Assembly (NCBI GenBank): GCA_030867875.1
Contig: JAOWCC010000019.1
Span: forward strand, 110,178,047 to 110,242,046
Direction of reading: 5' to 3'
DNA: 64,000 nucleotides
DNA from: Actinernus sp. WN-2022
Lineage: Eukaryota > Cnidaria > Anthozoa > Actiniaria > Actinernidae
Below, one piece after another: positions 32,369 to 43,194 of this stretch (positions are counted from its first letter, which is position 1; each line of letters starts with the position of its first letter). The notes beneath the pieces were generated by a model, which saw only the letters and a list, made by a program, of their open reading frames with translations, had not been told where the DNA came from and made no database searches. A program made the position numbers and the translations under genes.

Positions 32369-32725
32369 ATATCCCCAGACCAAGGTCTGAGGAAGCAAAA
32401 TATAGTCTACACTACAGAGGTTCAGTCATCTGGAACAAAACCCCTGCTGAGGCAAGAGTAAAACCTATTTTAAATGCTTTTAAAGCGTATCTTGCCGACA
32501 GGTCAATATTATGTAGACTGATAATTGATTATAGTAAGACTCGTAACTTAGTTCATAGAATTTTACAATAAGATTTATAATTCATAATTAATATATGTAA
32601 TTAGCATAATTTCGTTTTATTAGATATTTTAGACTTATAGGGTGTGTTTTCACTAGGACATGTTTGACTAGTTAAACATTTCCACTGCTTTTTCGATTTT
32701 TGAAAAAAAATTGATAAGTTCAAAG

Positions 32726-33045
32726 TATGAAAAATGGGTATGTATGTGAGGCCAATAGGCTCAAACCCTGTCCCTGTTTGACCCAAAATCCGAGCTCCAA
32801 AACCCTGATTGCCCCCTTTTTTGGGGAAAAACCCTGATTGCCCCTTCTTTAAATAAAAACAAATAAGCCCTGTGAAATAAATTGTTCGCCTGTACCTAAC
32901 TGCCTAAAAAATACTGAACCCCGACCCTGACTGTACCCAAATTAAGCTCAAATCCTGACCCTGATCTGCCCAAATCAGGTTAAAACCCTGACCCTACCTG
33001 CCCAAACTGAGCTCAAAACCCTGACCCACCCCCGTGGCACTTAAA
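32726..33045. mobile_element. C-rich MITE with telomere-like interior, copy 2
   Basis: It matches 9873-10395 over both halves ('gggtatgtatgtgaggcc', 'gaccctgactg.acccaaatta', 'gacccacccccg.ggcac') without that copy's extra segment. The interior is degenerate CCCTGACC/AACCCTGA units. It lies against the LINE tail at 33046. Confidence 0.65.
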
Positions 33046-33605
33046 GACAGACAGACAGACAGTGGTTGTTTATTGGCACTTTGTAAAAATACTTTTACAT
33101 AAGTGGGAGTCCAATAATAATAATAGACTTGGTAAAAAACGGAAAGCTAGCTATCTAAGGCAGTGCCTTTTTTCTCTTTTGGAAGCAATCATAAATATAT
33201 TTCGAAATAGTTTTCATTAATTTTCTTGGTGGATTTATAAGTAGCCTAAATTGTTTGTCAGCAGTTAGGTGTTGAAATTGGAGGTTGTTATGTTCTCTCA
33301 GATCTTTAGTCAATTGTCTTTTTAGGTCAGTGTAAAATCTACAATTGGTGAGAAAATGTTTTTCATCTTCTTTTTCAATGGTACAAAAAGGGCACCACCT
33401 CTCTTCGGGGGGAAATAAGGGCGAACATGTCTCCCCTTTTCGATCATTAAATTCTTAACTTAGTTAGTGAGATTCGGTATTTTATGTTCTTTATTTGTAA
33501 GAGATAATCCTCTAGCGCGACCTCTGTTTTGAAGGTACGGAAGGTTCTTAGTTTGTTTTGCTGATTAGAGTTATTTCTATTGTCGTTAAACAAGCTAGAG
33601 AGTAC
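33046..33605 (-). mobile_element. LINE C-terminus and (AGAC)n tail fragment
   Basis: The minus strand carries 'LFNDNRNNSNQQNKLRTFRT', 'EVALEDYLLQI' and, after one frameshift, a zinc-binding tail 'CPFCTIEKEDEKHFLTNC' (CX2C...HX4C) with 'LTADKQFRLLINPP' and a stop near 33155. The 3' end at 33046 carries an (AGAC)n tail. The same family supplies the RT at 44505-46331. Confidence 0.8.
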
Positions 33606-33845
33606 GGTGGCCTGGAAGTACGGTGGCCTGGAAGGGACATTTGGATTGCGTGAATATATTTTCTTCGACAGTTACTAACTCTCAATTCTAACACTCATTG
33701 AGAGTTACTAACTCTCAATGCGTGTTACTAACTCTCAATGCGTGTTACTAACTCTCAATGCGTGTTACTAACTCTCAATGCGTGTTACTAACTCTCGACG
33801 CATGCGCATCTAGCATGCTGTAGCGCATGCGTACACAGCTTGTAC
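33606..33845 (+). promoter_or_regulatory. Promoter-like module with 20-bp repeats and NRF1-like palindromes
   Basis: About six tandem copies of GTTACTAACTCTCAATGCGT (33664-33795) precede ACGCATGCGCA and GCGCATGCGT, which resemble NRF1 sites. 'CCAAGATGGCGG', a YY1-type initiator, follows across the start codon. An inverted copy of the module lies at 44180-44535. Confidence 0.55.
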
Positions 33846-33849
33846 CAAG

Positions 33850-33873
33850 ATGGCGGACGAAGGTATGAATACG
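33850..33873 (+). CDS. First coding exon of a candidate SAM-like protein gene
   Basis: The ATG at 33850 opens eight codons (MADEGMNT) followed by a GTGAGT donor. It is phase 0 with the exon at 34828-34893. The context (YY1-type 'AAGATGGCGG', NRF1-like palindromes upstream) is that of a housekeeping-type start. Only the 5' end of the gene is identifiable here. Confidence 0.5.
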
Positions 33874-34343
33874 GTGAGTAAAAGTTTCTGTATTTAATTT
33901 GCTTTAACACCTGAAAAATGTATTTATGACATTATGTAGCTTATGAAACATACTTTTGAATCAACAGAGGCTGGAAATAGTTTACATAAATTATAAAAAA
34001 CTCTAATTCTTAGTAGGAATCGAGTGTTATTGTTCAAGTCAGAGCGATCTTGTCTCCAAACTTGCCCTTTTCCCCTTCGCTTTGTACGTTGCTTAGCAGG
34101 GTAAACTTATGATACTTAAGCTTAGTTATAGTGCATGTGGCGCGCTGTCAGGGTCAAGCAACATAAATAGTTTGATTCGATTTAGCAGTCTCTCTTTTGA
34201 TTTCTCCACAAAAGAGTGCTCCTGCAGAGGTTTGATAAAAATACGTGCATATGCACGCACAGTTAGGGCAGCTGACTTAGGCAGTTAGGGTAGAGGCTTG
34301 GGTGATTTGTCAATAACAATCCAATTTTTCTTTCTAACTTGAT

Positions 34344-34520
34344 GGGTGGCATAGTGGTGTGAGTGCTCGCCATGTTCAAATCCCAGATTTGGTATCTCAT
34401 GTGAGTTGGGTTTGTCTGTTGTGTTGTTCTCTCCCTTGCCACAAGGGTTTCCTTCAGGTTCTTATGTGAGTTTGACAGTAGTATGTACAGAATATATGAA
34501 TGTAGTGTGTGTAGATGTTC
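34344..34520 (+). mobile_element. tRNA-derived SINE, sense copy, in the intron
   Basis: An A-box-like GGGTGGCATAGTGG start and a B box GTTCAAATCCC are followed by the family body 'gttgggtttg..gttgtt.tctc' and 'acaagggtttccttcaggttc'. It lies in the intron between 33873 and 34828. Confidence 0.6.
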
Positions 34521-34827
34521 AGGTCATTAGCATGCATTTGCTAGAGGCCTAACAAGCCTCATCCTCTGATGAGGGCAAACAAAAAACTTTTTTTAAATAC
34601 TGCAATGAGGATTTAAGATGTGTCAAAGTTACGTATAGTTTAGATAAGGTAACGTCAATACCTCATTGATAACAGTGTTGTCAACATAACTTTTAATATA
34701 TTCTTACTATATATGTAATCCATATTTTTTTAACAAAAATATTGTTCATTCAGATTTGGCAAATATAGCAGATAAGTGCATACAAGCTTAAACCCTTATT
34801 TTATCTGCGTTGGTTATTTGTAAACAG

Positions 34828-34893
34828 GTGTTGATGTTTCTCAAGAAACGAAATGTTGGAAGTGATGTTCTTTTAAAATTTGAAGAGGAGAAA
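34828..34893 (+). CDS. Second coding exon, SAM-domain-like helix
   Basis: An exon of 22 codons is bounded by ACAG and GTAAGT, phase 0 at both ends. The peptide 'VLMFLKKRNVGSDVLLKFEE' plus 'EK' resembles the first helices of SAM-like domains (hydrophobic heptad, then 'KFEEEKI'). Downstream exons are not recognised; the gene may be truncated by the repeats after 35 kb. The assignment is by resemblance only. Confidence 0.45.
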
Positions 34894-35649
34894 GTAAGTA
34901 TAAAAACATTAAATATAATTTAATTACTACACTAAATTCAGCGTATATGAATAGTGTAACTAACATATAATAGATATATAATAGTGGAAAGAATTAATCA
35001 AACTTGATATAAATTCACAGGTATCCCAAGCTCACTCCATGGATCATAAAAAGACTGGATTGGGCACGCGCTGACGTGTTGGCCGCAACCAAGTGGAAAT
35101 CGTGACGTCACATGTAAACAAACATTTTCGTAATTTCTCGGCGCGCGCGATTTCGCGAGTAGCTGCCAAAGCCATGATTAGCTTTAAAGAATTGGAAAAT
35201 AAACATCGAAGAGAAGAGAAAAAGATAATGCCTTGAAGGGGTGCTCAAACGGCTTGTTTTTGGAGGAGAAAATGCAGCTAAAGGAGAATGAATTTAATAC
35301 AAAGTTGCCGATAGCTGTAGTTCTAGCAATTCCGAAAGTGAGAGTGAAATATTAGTGTTTAGAGTGTAGAAAGGTCTATCATACTAAATGTTGGTTCATG
35401 ATAAGACACGTAGGAAGCTATATGGAGCTATTAATATCAAACCGCGAAAAAAAGCAAAAATTGTCAGAACATCAAACGAAAACTACAACTCGGTTTGCCA
35501 TAAGTGAAAACACGAGTACTATCTCTATTCATTCTATCGGGAGTGTGTACGAACTCGTTTGGAAGGTCCTTGTTGATGAAATTGATAAAAGCCGAAGGAG
35601 AATAACAACGACATTCGTTATAACCATAACTCCCACAAACAACCATAGG

Positions 35650-35810
35650 GCCTGATCATGCAAAGTCGAGACCTGGCTAAATCACCGAGAATTGGAATTT
35701 AGCGTGTCGTTTTTGTGGATGGAGGAAAACCGGAGAACGCAAAGAAAAATCCTCGAAGCAAGGACAATCGATACCAACAAATTAAACTCACCCAGTACAA
35801 CCACATGATT
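35650..35810 (-). mobile_element. SINE, partial antisense copy
   Basis: The body segments 'aattggaatttagcgtgt', 'gaggaaaaccggagaac' and 'tcctcgaagcaaggac' match the copy at 55800. The tRNA-like head is missing or too diverged. Confidence 0.6.
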
Positions 35811-35819
35811 GCATTCCTC

Positions 35820-36730
35820 CAAAAGACCTATAATTGGGTTAGAAAAGTGGGAGGTATTCTATAAGTTTCCCACCCACAGTTACACAGTCACGTCCCGCAA
35901 GATTCCATTATTTGTATCTCGTACTAAGCGTTTTAGTAATAGTTTTTAGTAATAGTTTTTTACCATAACTGTGTGACGAAATGGGATGCCCATTAGGAAT
36001 ACTATGCCACCGTTTCACATTTTCTGATGCATATGTTGTAGGTTATATATAATGTACATCTTTAAATCCCCATGTTTAATAATTAGCATACGATTTTAAG
36101 ATCCTTATATTATCTTTACATTTTTGTAAACTTGAGTTTTTCACTTTTTCAATTTTTACGATTGTAAAACTGCCATTCAAGTATGATTAATAAATTATTA
36201 TACCTCTTCCCCATACTATTTTTCCAGCACATTTAGTGATTTTTAGATTGTGTCCAAAATCTTTTTTCGCAAAAAAATGTCTATTGTTGAGGCCTTTCAT
36301 TTTGTTCTGAAACCCAAATGGTATATTTAATAAGTATCCCAAAGGAGAAAGCTTGGTAACATGTTTTTGCTGGGTTTATTGATTTGTGAAGGCAATAATA
36401 TGTTATACTGGTAGTACACTTTGTATTTTGACCTCTGGTACAGTATATTAAATTAGACGATAATACTTGGAGTTTGTACAAATCATAACTTATATTCCAC
36501 TCTAGCTAACCGCATGGATGATATATGCTATTTAAATCTGTATATCTGAAGTGAACTAAGATACACATGAACAGTGAAGACGATAATTAAAACAATTCAA
36601 CTCTTTCCCAGTGTTCAATTTTATTGAACTCTCAGACTTACTGTACATAAAATTATAGTTCATGTACTGTACAACATAGTAACCTTGACAATAAACCTAT
36701 CAAAATTATCTTATAGTCAGATGTAATATA
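35820..36730. other. No recognisable gene
   Basis: AT-rich; contains 'agtaatagtttttagtaatag' duplications. No open frame of interest. Confidence 0.4.
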
Positions 36731-36737
36731 ATTATAG

Positions 36738-37481
36738 GTTATACCATGGCATGAGGGGTATTAGTGATTTAAATTGCCCCGAGAGCCGTGGGAAGATTTG
36801 TAAAAGTCCCGAGGCCGCTTATAAGTTTGTTATACCATGATCGCCGAGGAACGGAACAAATCTCTGAGAAGTTTAGTTTTCTCTGCCGAAACTAAAGACG
36901 TCGCAGTCGAGTTGCTTTCGAAAACGTTTTGTTTAATGCTTGACTGAGCGCCATTGATTAAACGACCCTGGCTTCCCCTGGGGAAAAGCGTGTTGTTTTC
37001 GAGAAGAATAACACTAAAATACAATGTAATTATGCGGTTGACTAAATATTCAAAGAGCATGAATGGATTTTAATTACGTCACGTTTATGGTTTTAAGTAT
37101 CCCACATGGAGGAAGCGGGTTTGAGAAATTAAGAGAAGAATATGCAGATTGAAATACGTGATCCCACATGGATTACGTTGAAGGTTATGATGAAGACAGG
37201 TCAGTTTGGATTCAGTATTTTTCATCCGGGAGCGCAGGGCTAGTTGTGCCAGAGGGGAGCAGGAGTTGATGCTTTTGACCTTCTCACTTCCAGCCTGCAT
37301 TCTCTTCTAATTTTCCCTCATTACGCATGCAGGGGAAATTTAGAAATATGCATTGTCTCGAAATTTCCCGGCGGGAAATTTCGAAACAATGCATATTTCT
37401 AAATATCCCTGCCATCAGGGAAAATTAGTGGTTTAAATGTGCCTCGGAGAACAAAAGAATCCGAGGCTACCATGGTATAAC
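36738..37481. mobile_element. DNA-element remnant with GTTATACCATGG ends and inner hairpin
   Basis: GTTATACCATGG at 36738 and CCATGGTATAAC at 37470 are inverted ends. Inner 'gtgatttaaattgccccgag' and 'gtggtttaaatgtgcctcgg' are also inverted relatives. A 66-bp near-perfect palindrome lies at 37337-37402. No coding sequence is recognised. Confidence 0.5.
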
Positions 37482-37484
37482 TGA

Positions 37485-38900
37485 AAATAAATTATTAGAA
37501 ATGAAGATTTGAGGCTCAGTTAGAATTAGCATAGATCTGGACCATTGAGTTTCATTGAAAATTATCACTCTAGCTCTATTAAACATATGCCTAATTTGCA
37601 TAGTAGAGACCTTGCTTATCGACTCTTCTGACATGCTGCAGGAGTCCATTAACAGTAATGCTTGCCCACTTTCCCAGGACAACTAAAAAGTAGAACTGGC
37701 CAGATAATTTTTGTACCTGGACAACTAAAACAAAGACATAAAGACACACCAGATCTTAAGGCAACCAGCCTAAAATCTAATGTTGAGCACTGTGCTGCCC
37801 ATGTTGATTAATTGAGTCCCAGGAGGATTAAAAAATATTTGTGAAACTGCACAATACTTCAGGGCATTAACCTAGAGTCAATTCCATGAAGTGAAATCAT
37901 CATAAGGCTAATAGACAATTGATACAAGTACATTACGGGATTCAGAGTTCCAAGCATTATAACTCTATTGCATTAGAACGAAGTTCGAGGGCTAATATGC
38001 TAGTTTAAGAACATCAAATTTCCAAGGGAAACTATCAGACGATTGTCCCGAGACAAAAACACTATTGTCTTTATTGTTCAACGCTAAATTTTTAGCGAAG
38101 CAGCAGCTGGGCACTATGCAGCGGACGAACACTATCGCGTCACGTGATCGCTTTTGTCCAATGAGCGCGCGCGAAAATTTAGCGGTGAACTATAACGCTC
38201 AATAGTAGATCAGAAGCGAACCAATAAGATTGCGAGTTTGCCAATACACGGCGGCTGTGTTATGCTAAAGATACATATATCGAGTAAAATATTTGTAAAT
38301 ATGTTTCTCCAAAAATAGATATAAAAACGAACTTTCAGAGTTTAAATATGCAAAGCTGTCCTGGGCTATAATATACTATTGTATTTTGGTTTTTAGGTTT
38401 TTATCTAAAGGGGCACTAGTGTACTATTGACCACAGTTGTGCTTGCTATTCGACTCTATGTAGAACTATTACTGGAGGTTGGCTAAGGACGCCAGTATAC
38501 GTTTCGTTAGAGTTAACAGAACTACCTATTCTAGTTCTATTTTAAATTTGTTTTGTTCAAGTTGAAATAAACTTTCTGGAAACATTCATGAATTGTCTGG
38601 AAAAGAGAAGAGGGCGAACTATGAAATAAAAGTCACTCTTAGCTTTCCTAGAAAAAACACCACCTTCGCATATGATTTATGACTTATTCCTTATGATATG
38701 GGTTGATAATGTTGAAATAAAAATATGAAACATTAAATACTTACTGTTGCCTTTTTTATCTAATCAAACGCAGCGCAATCAAATGACGGACACTTGAACT
38801 TAAATAGAATAAAAATTAATAACTGTGTGACGTCATCGGTCCCGTGACTAAGCGTAAAATCGTTCATATATATATATAACATACCGGCAATCTTCCGCGG
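37485..38900. other. No firmly recognisable gene
   Basis: A 71-codon minus frame at 37467-37682 ('MSWESGQALLLMDSCSMSEE' and on) could be a decayed exon but has no known domain. The rest is AT-rich, with (AT)n near 38870. Confidence 0.35.
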
Positions 38901-38919
38901 GCTTTCTAACGCTACTATT

Positions 38920-39400
38920 TCAGATGTCATTGATGTGAAGCAACAACTCTATATAAAGGTCTTTCGCTTCCTCTGGGTTACTTGGCGTTTTTAAGTTGTG
39001 TTCTTCCATGATCATTTTCCCCAACTCTGCAAATGATGGATGACACCCCATCGGGGGTCGCTGTTCTCCACAGATACTCTCTGCCACATTCAGGTCATCC
39101 TCTTCAACCTCTGTTTTTAAGTCACTTGTATTAGTTGTGCTGGGAAGGAAATATATGACATCAGGTCTGCCAGGGGGCGAATCGCTATTTGACGATGTCC
39201 TTATTTTATGCAAATTCCAGTTCTTTGCGACTGTATGCAACTCCGCTTGAATGATTGGCATAAAGCAAAATTGTAGGTTTAATGAGTTTAATGTAGCCTG
39301 AATTTCAGCCGTCTCCTCTGGGTTCGTTCCTCCCGAGAGAGACGTCTGAATCCAATAGCCGATAATGCCGTCCAGTGACGTCACTACCAGAAAACCTGGT
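38920..39400 (-). pseudogene. Integrase-core gene, C-terminal exon
   Basis: The open minus frame of 154 codons resembles the C-terminal end of a multi-exon cnidarian/fish integrase-core (rve) protein family: 'FMPIIQAELHTVAKNWNLHK' followed by 'IRTSSNSDSPPGRPDVIYFL' and 'EEDDLNVAESICG', ending 'NPEEAKDLYIELLLHINDI'. No DDE residues lie in this part. The 5' end of a related gene lies at 43200-43440 on the same strand, so the two may be the ends of one gene whose middle was lost. I classify it as probably non-functional. Family recall is from memory and should be tested. Confidence 0.55.
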
Positions 39401-40055
39401 AGTGATTTTTGATTGGTTCATATTCTATAATTTCGCATAATTATCATAATTATCAGCCGAGAAGACGGCAGGATTCACGTTTCAGTGGAGTGATTGTCTT
39501 TGGCAAAGACCTTGAATTCGTAAGGAAAACATCTGGAAATGGATTGAAAGTGTCCTGCACAATAACCGGCCGACTAACCTGTAAACATGTACATTTTATC
39601 GCGTCGCGTCCGCGGAGTTGTTGACAATCGATTATTTGTTCGCACTCGAAGTGGTAAAGAATGTCGCTACTCTCTTCAAGGAACTGTTCTTTCCCGTAAA
39701 AGAGTCTTCGTATTTCTTCGAAAATTCTCCATTATCCTTTCATGTTTTTCTACTTTTCTGTTGCATCATTTACATAGGTAATATCTCGTAGCTGTGTCGA
39801 TTCGAACGGCAGATCGCGAGACATGTACAAAGATCAACGGCAAGACAAAGATCAACTGTACTTTGCCTCCAAATATAATATAACGATTTGTTGCTTCGGA
39901 AAGACTTTCACAACATAAGAGGCACTTGAGAAGCAAATGGGATGGAGATATATAATATAGGTAAGGCTTTTAGTTTGGTCGGCATAATCTCAAATAAATA
40001 TTTCTCACGAACTCTTACTACCGCCGTGACAGTTTATTTGCATAAATAAAATTGT
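39400..40055. other. Spacer between inverted partial copies
   Basis: Flanked by 'tgacgtcact' in inverted positions (39374 and 40062). Short plus frames at 39409-39781 show no domain. Confidence 0.35.
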
Positions 40056-40059
40056 TAAT

Positions 40060-40200
40060 CCGCCTTGACGTCACTGGATGGCATTATCGGCTATTGGATT
40101 CAGACGTCTCTCTCGGGAGGAACGAACCAGAGGAGACGGCTGAAATTCAGGCTAAGTTTAATGATTCATATTAATGATATTGTTAAAATTACAATGTTAA
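40060..40200 (+). pseudogene. Inverted, internally deleted copy of the integrase C-terminal exon
   Basis: The plus strand repeats the start of the exon at 38920-39384 ('MTSLDGIIGYWIQTSLSGGT'), then jumps to its last codons ('HINDI'). Roughly 300 bp in the middle are missing. Orientation is opposite to the source exon. Confidence 0.6.
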
Positions 40201-40259
40201 GCCGAAGCCAGAGGCTTATTTGGCAACTAGGTCAAGGTACAGTGCTTTAGAATTTTTTT

Positions 40260-40940
40260 TTTACATTGTCATACAGGCTACTGATGAATCACAATTATAA
40301 AGTTATTAAGTAATGATCCAGATAAGAACTGTAGTGTCTACGGCAAGGAATGTTAAAAGGTGTTAATTTTCTATTATTCTTTCTCGTAATTTCATTGGCT
40401 GATACTTATAAATTCAATAGAAATCCATCGAAATAATGCATTTTCATTCGATATTTTTTTGTGGTTTGAATTTATTTTTGATCAAACTAACTATGGTTTA
40501 ATTTCGAAAAATATCGTGTGTGGGGAAAGTTCTCAAATTTGCGATTGAAAAATCCTTTGTTTTCTCTATATCCGATTGGCTGGATGGTGGCTTCTCTGCG
40601 TTTTCACAGAAAAAAGAGCCAATAGCATAAGAAATACTTTATTTTCGAGATGTAGTTTGGACTGTAGATACCTCCTAAAGCACTTAAGGCATATTCAAAC
40701 AAAATCGTATGTGGGGGGAGGCTCATTGCCGCAGAACAATGGATTCTACTACAGTTCTTATCTGGACCATTACTTAATCACAATAATGGGAAATAGAATA
40801 AAACAAAACAAAAAAAGAGGAAGCTATTTCTAGTACATAATATTGATTGAATATTACAAGGGGTAGAGTGGTGCAATTAAAGTAGCATTTCTATTACATA
40901 ACTATTACATTGATTCAACATAAATACTATATAAGTACGT
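40260..40940. other. No recognisable gene
   Basis: AT-rich; an 85-codon plus frame at 40576-40833 lacks any domain signature. Confidence 0.4.
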
Positions 40941-40944
40941 ACCA

Positions 40945-43190
40945 ATGTATTAAATAACTAAATAAACATATTTTAGTTCAGAGATATATTTTAGTTCAGA
41001 AAGGAAATAATTCTTAAGTAGTTTCCTATAATTATATGTTTTTAGAGATTGTCGAAGTTGTAAAGGAAGAGAGTTCCAAATGGTGGGTCCTTGAACGCGA
41101 ATTGAGTAAATAAGTTTGTGATGATGAAGATGTAAATCATCTTTATGTCTAGTAAAATAATGGTGAAAATCATAATTGAAATTAAAAAGTAAGGATATTG
41201 AGGAAGGCAACTGCTTTTGGGTATGTAAAAAAACAAACATGATATTTGATATTTGAAAACTTCGGAAATACTGAAGATGCTAAAATGGTTAAATAGGGGA
41301 AGGGAAGGTGTTTGTGGGGGTGAATGAGTAATAATACGAAGTACTTTTTTTTGTAATTGGTGTATAGGTTTTAAGTGAGAGGGAAAGGTTGATGCCCAAA
41401 TTATGTTACAGTACTGAAGATAGGGTCAGGTAATACTAAGGAATTATAAAGTATATGAAGAGTGTTAGTATTAAATAATTGTCGGGCTTTACTTATAATT
41501 CCTATGCTTTTTGCCATTTTTGTACTAATGGTTTTAATGTGTGGCTTCCAGGAAAGATGTTGATGAATGATAACACCTAAAAATTTAGTTTGCTCGGTTC
41601 TATTTATATTATGATTATCAATGGAAATGGTTAAATTAGTAAAGTTAATGTTTTTCCTGGGGGGATGAAATATAATGAATTTAGTTTTATCTGGATGTAA
41701 GGAAAGTTTATTGGCTTTAAGCCAGTCTCCAACATGTGTTAATTCACTATTTATAATATTTGACAGTTCTGAAATATTCTTACTACTATAAAATATATTG
41801 GTATCATCAGCAAATAAAATAAAAGATAGTTGTGAGGAACTATTGAAAATATCATTTATGTAAATAAGGAATAAGAGTGGCCCCAGAATTGAACCTGTGG
41901 AACACCACATGGGATAGGTTTAGGCAAGGATCTCACACTGTCTATCTCAACATATTGTTTTCTGGATGAAAGATAACTTTTCAACCATTGTAACGGTATT
42001 CCTCGAATGCCATAGAATTCAAGTTTATCTAGAAGAATAGAGTGGTTGACAGTATCAAATGCTTTTTTAAAGTCAATAAATATACCAATTGTAAATTCGT
42101 TTTTTTCAAACGATTGCATAATTTTGTCTACAAGCTCAAGGATGGCCATAAATGTAGAGTGATTTTTTCGAAATCCATATTGGTGGTTACTAAGAATTTT
42201 GTGTTTTATTAAGTAATCAAGAATTCTTTGGTACATAACTTTTTCCAAAATTTTCGAAAAACAAGGAAGAATAGATATTGGTCGATAATTGCTGAAATTT
42301 TGTTGGTCGTCATTTTTGTAGATAGGTATAACTTTACCTATCTTTAGTTTATCTGGTACAACACCAGTAGAAATTGATGTATTCCATATATTAGACAAAG
42401 GAAGGGCAAGTAAATCTATAGTTTCCTTGATGGGAAGAATGTTGATGCCATCAGAGCCTTCAGCTTTGGTTAATTTTAGGGACGTGACAATTGATACGAC
42501 TTCATCAGGAGATGTGGGAGAAAGAAAGATACTCTGAGGATAAGTTCCTTTAAGATAGGCTGTATGACTAGTAGCACTGGGTAATATTTTGTTTGCAAGA
42601 GAAGGTCCAACATTTGTGAAAAAAGCATTGAATTTGTTTACGATTTGTGTTAAGTCAGTATATGAGCCATTTGTGTCTTTCATATTTGAAGGTGTATGTG
42701 ATGATAGTTTTTTTGATATGACTTCTTTAATGGTGGACCATGTGTTTTTTAAAGAGCAAGATGCAGATGACAGTTTGTCATGGTAGTATTTTTTTCTGGC
42801 TAGTATTACCGTATGATTATATTTATTTCGATATTGAGTGTATTTGATTTTGTTCATGCTTGATGGGTTCAGTAACAGTTGCTTGTAAAGGGCGTTTTTT
42901 CTTCGACAAGAGTTTTGTAAGCCAGTAGTGAACCATGGTTTGGAATTTGATCTTCTATTGAACACCACAGTTTTTAATGGAAAATGTTTTTCATAAATAG
43001 GAATTAGTACGTCGATAAAATGATTATAGCCATCATTGGGATTGGTATATGAATCAGTGAATGTCCAGTCAATAAGGGCAAGTTCAGAACGAAATTTTAT
43101 AATATTAGTAGGAGACATATGACGTTTTTTTATTGTTGGAGGCCTACAGTTGTGAATAAGTGTTGTATTTGCTACATCCACTTCCTTGCA
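40945..43190 (-). mobile_element. 5'-truncated LINE, near-complete RT with two frameshifts
   Basis: The minus strand reads a LINE Pol from the endonuclease-RT linker to the C-terminus. From about 43150: 'RRSNSKPWFTTGLQNSCRRK', 'KLTKAEGSDGINILPIKETI', 'KIGKVIPIYKNDDQQNFSNY' with 'RPISILPCFSKILEKVM', 'GIFIDFKKAFDTVNHSIL' (catalytic Asp) and 'PCGVPQ'. After a frameshift near 41900: 'GPLLFLIYINDIF', 'FILFADDTNIFYS', 'PDKTKFIIF' and 'QTKFLGVIIHQHLSW'. After a second one near 41400: 'HKLIYSIRVQGPTIWNSLPL', ending in a stop at 40950. The copy starts abruptly at about 43190 inside the integrase-like gene. Clade not assigned. Confidence 0.88.
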
Positions 43191-43194
43191 GCTC

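Larger units (their letters stand above)
26395..32580 (+). pseudogene. LINE RT C-terminus, split by three insertions
   Basis: Four plus-strand blocks read in order as one LINE tail. They are 'EALILPYFDYCSSVWGHIGK' (about 26406-26465), 'GKLQQLQNRAARIITMSNYE' to 'EKLEFWRLRQ' (27000-27126), 'MYKIYNNFSPLYLIKIFNN' to 'HSHNLRNSEINL' (27458-27562), and 'IPRPRSEEAKYS' to 'YRGSVIWNKTPAEAR' (32370-32460), ending in a stop near 32570. The gaps are exactly a hAT-like MITE, a palindromic MITE and a YR retrotransposon. The order of conserved blocks is that of CR1/L2-like proteins. Confidence 0.85.
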
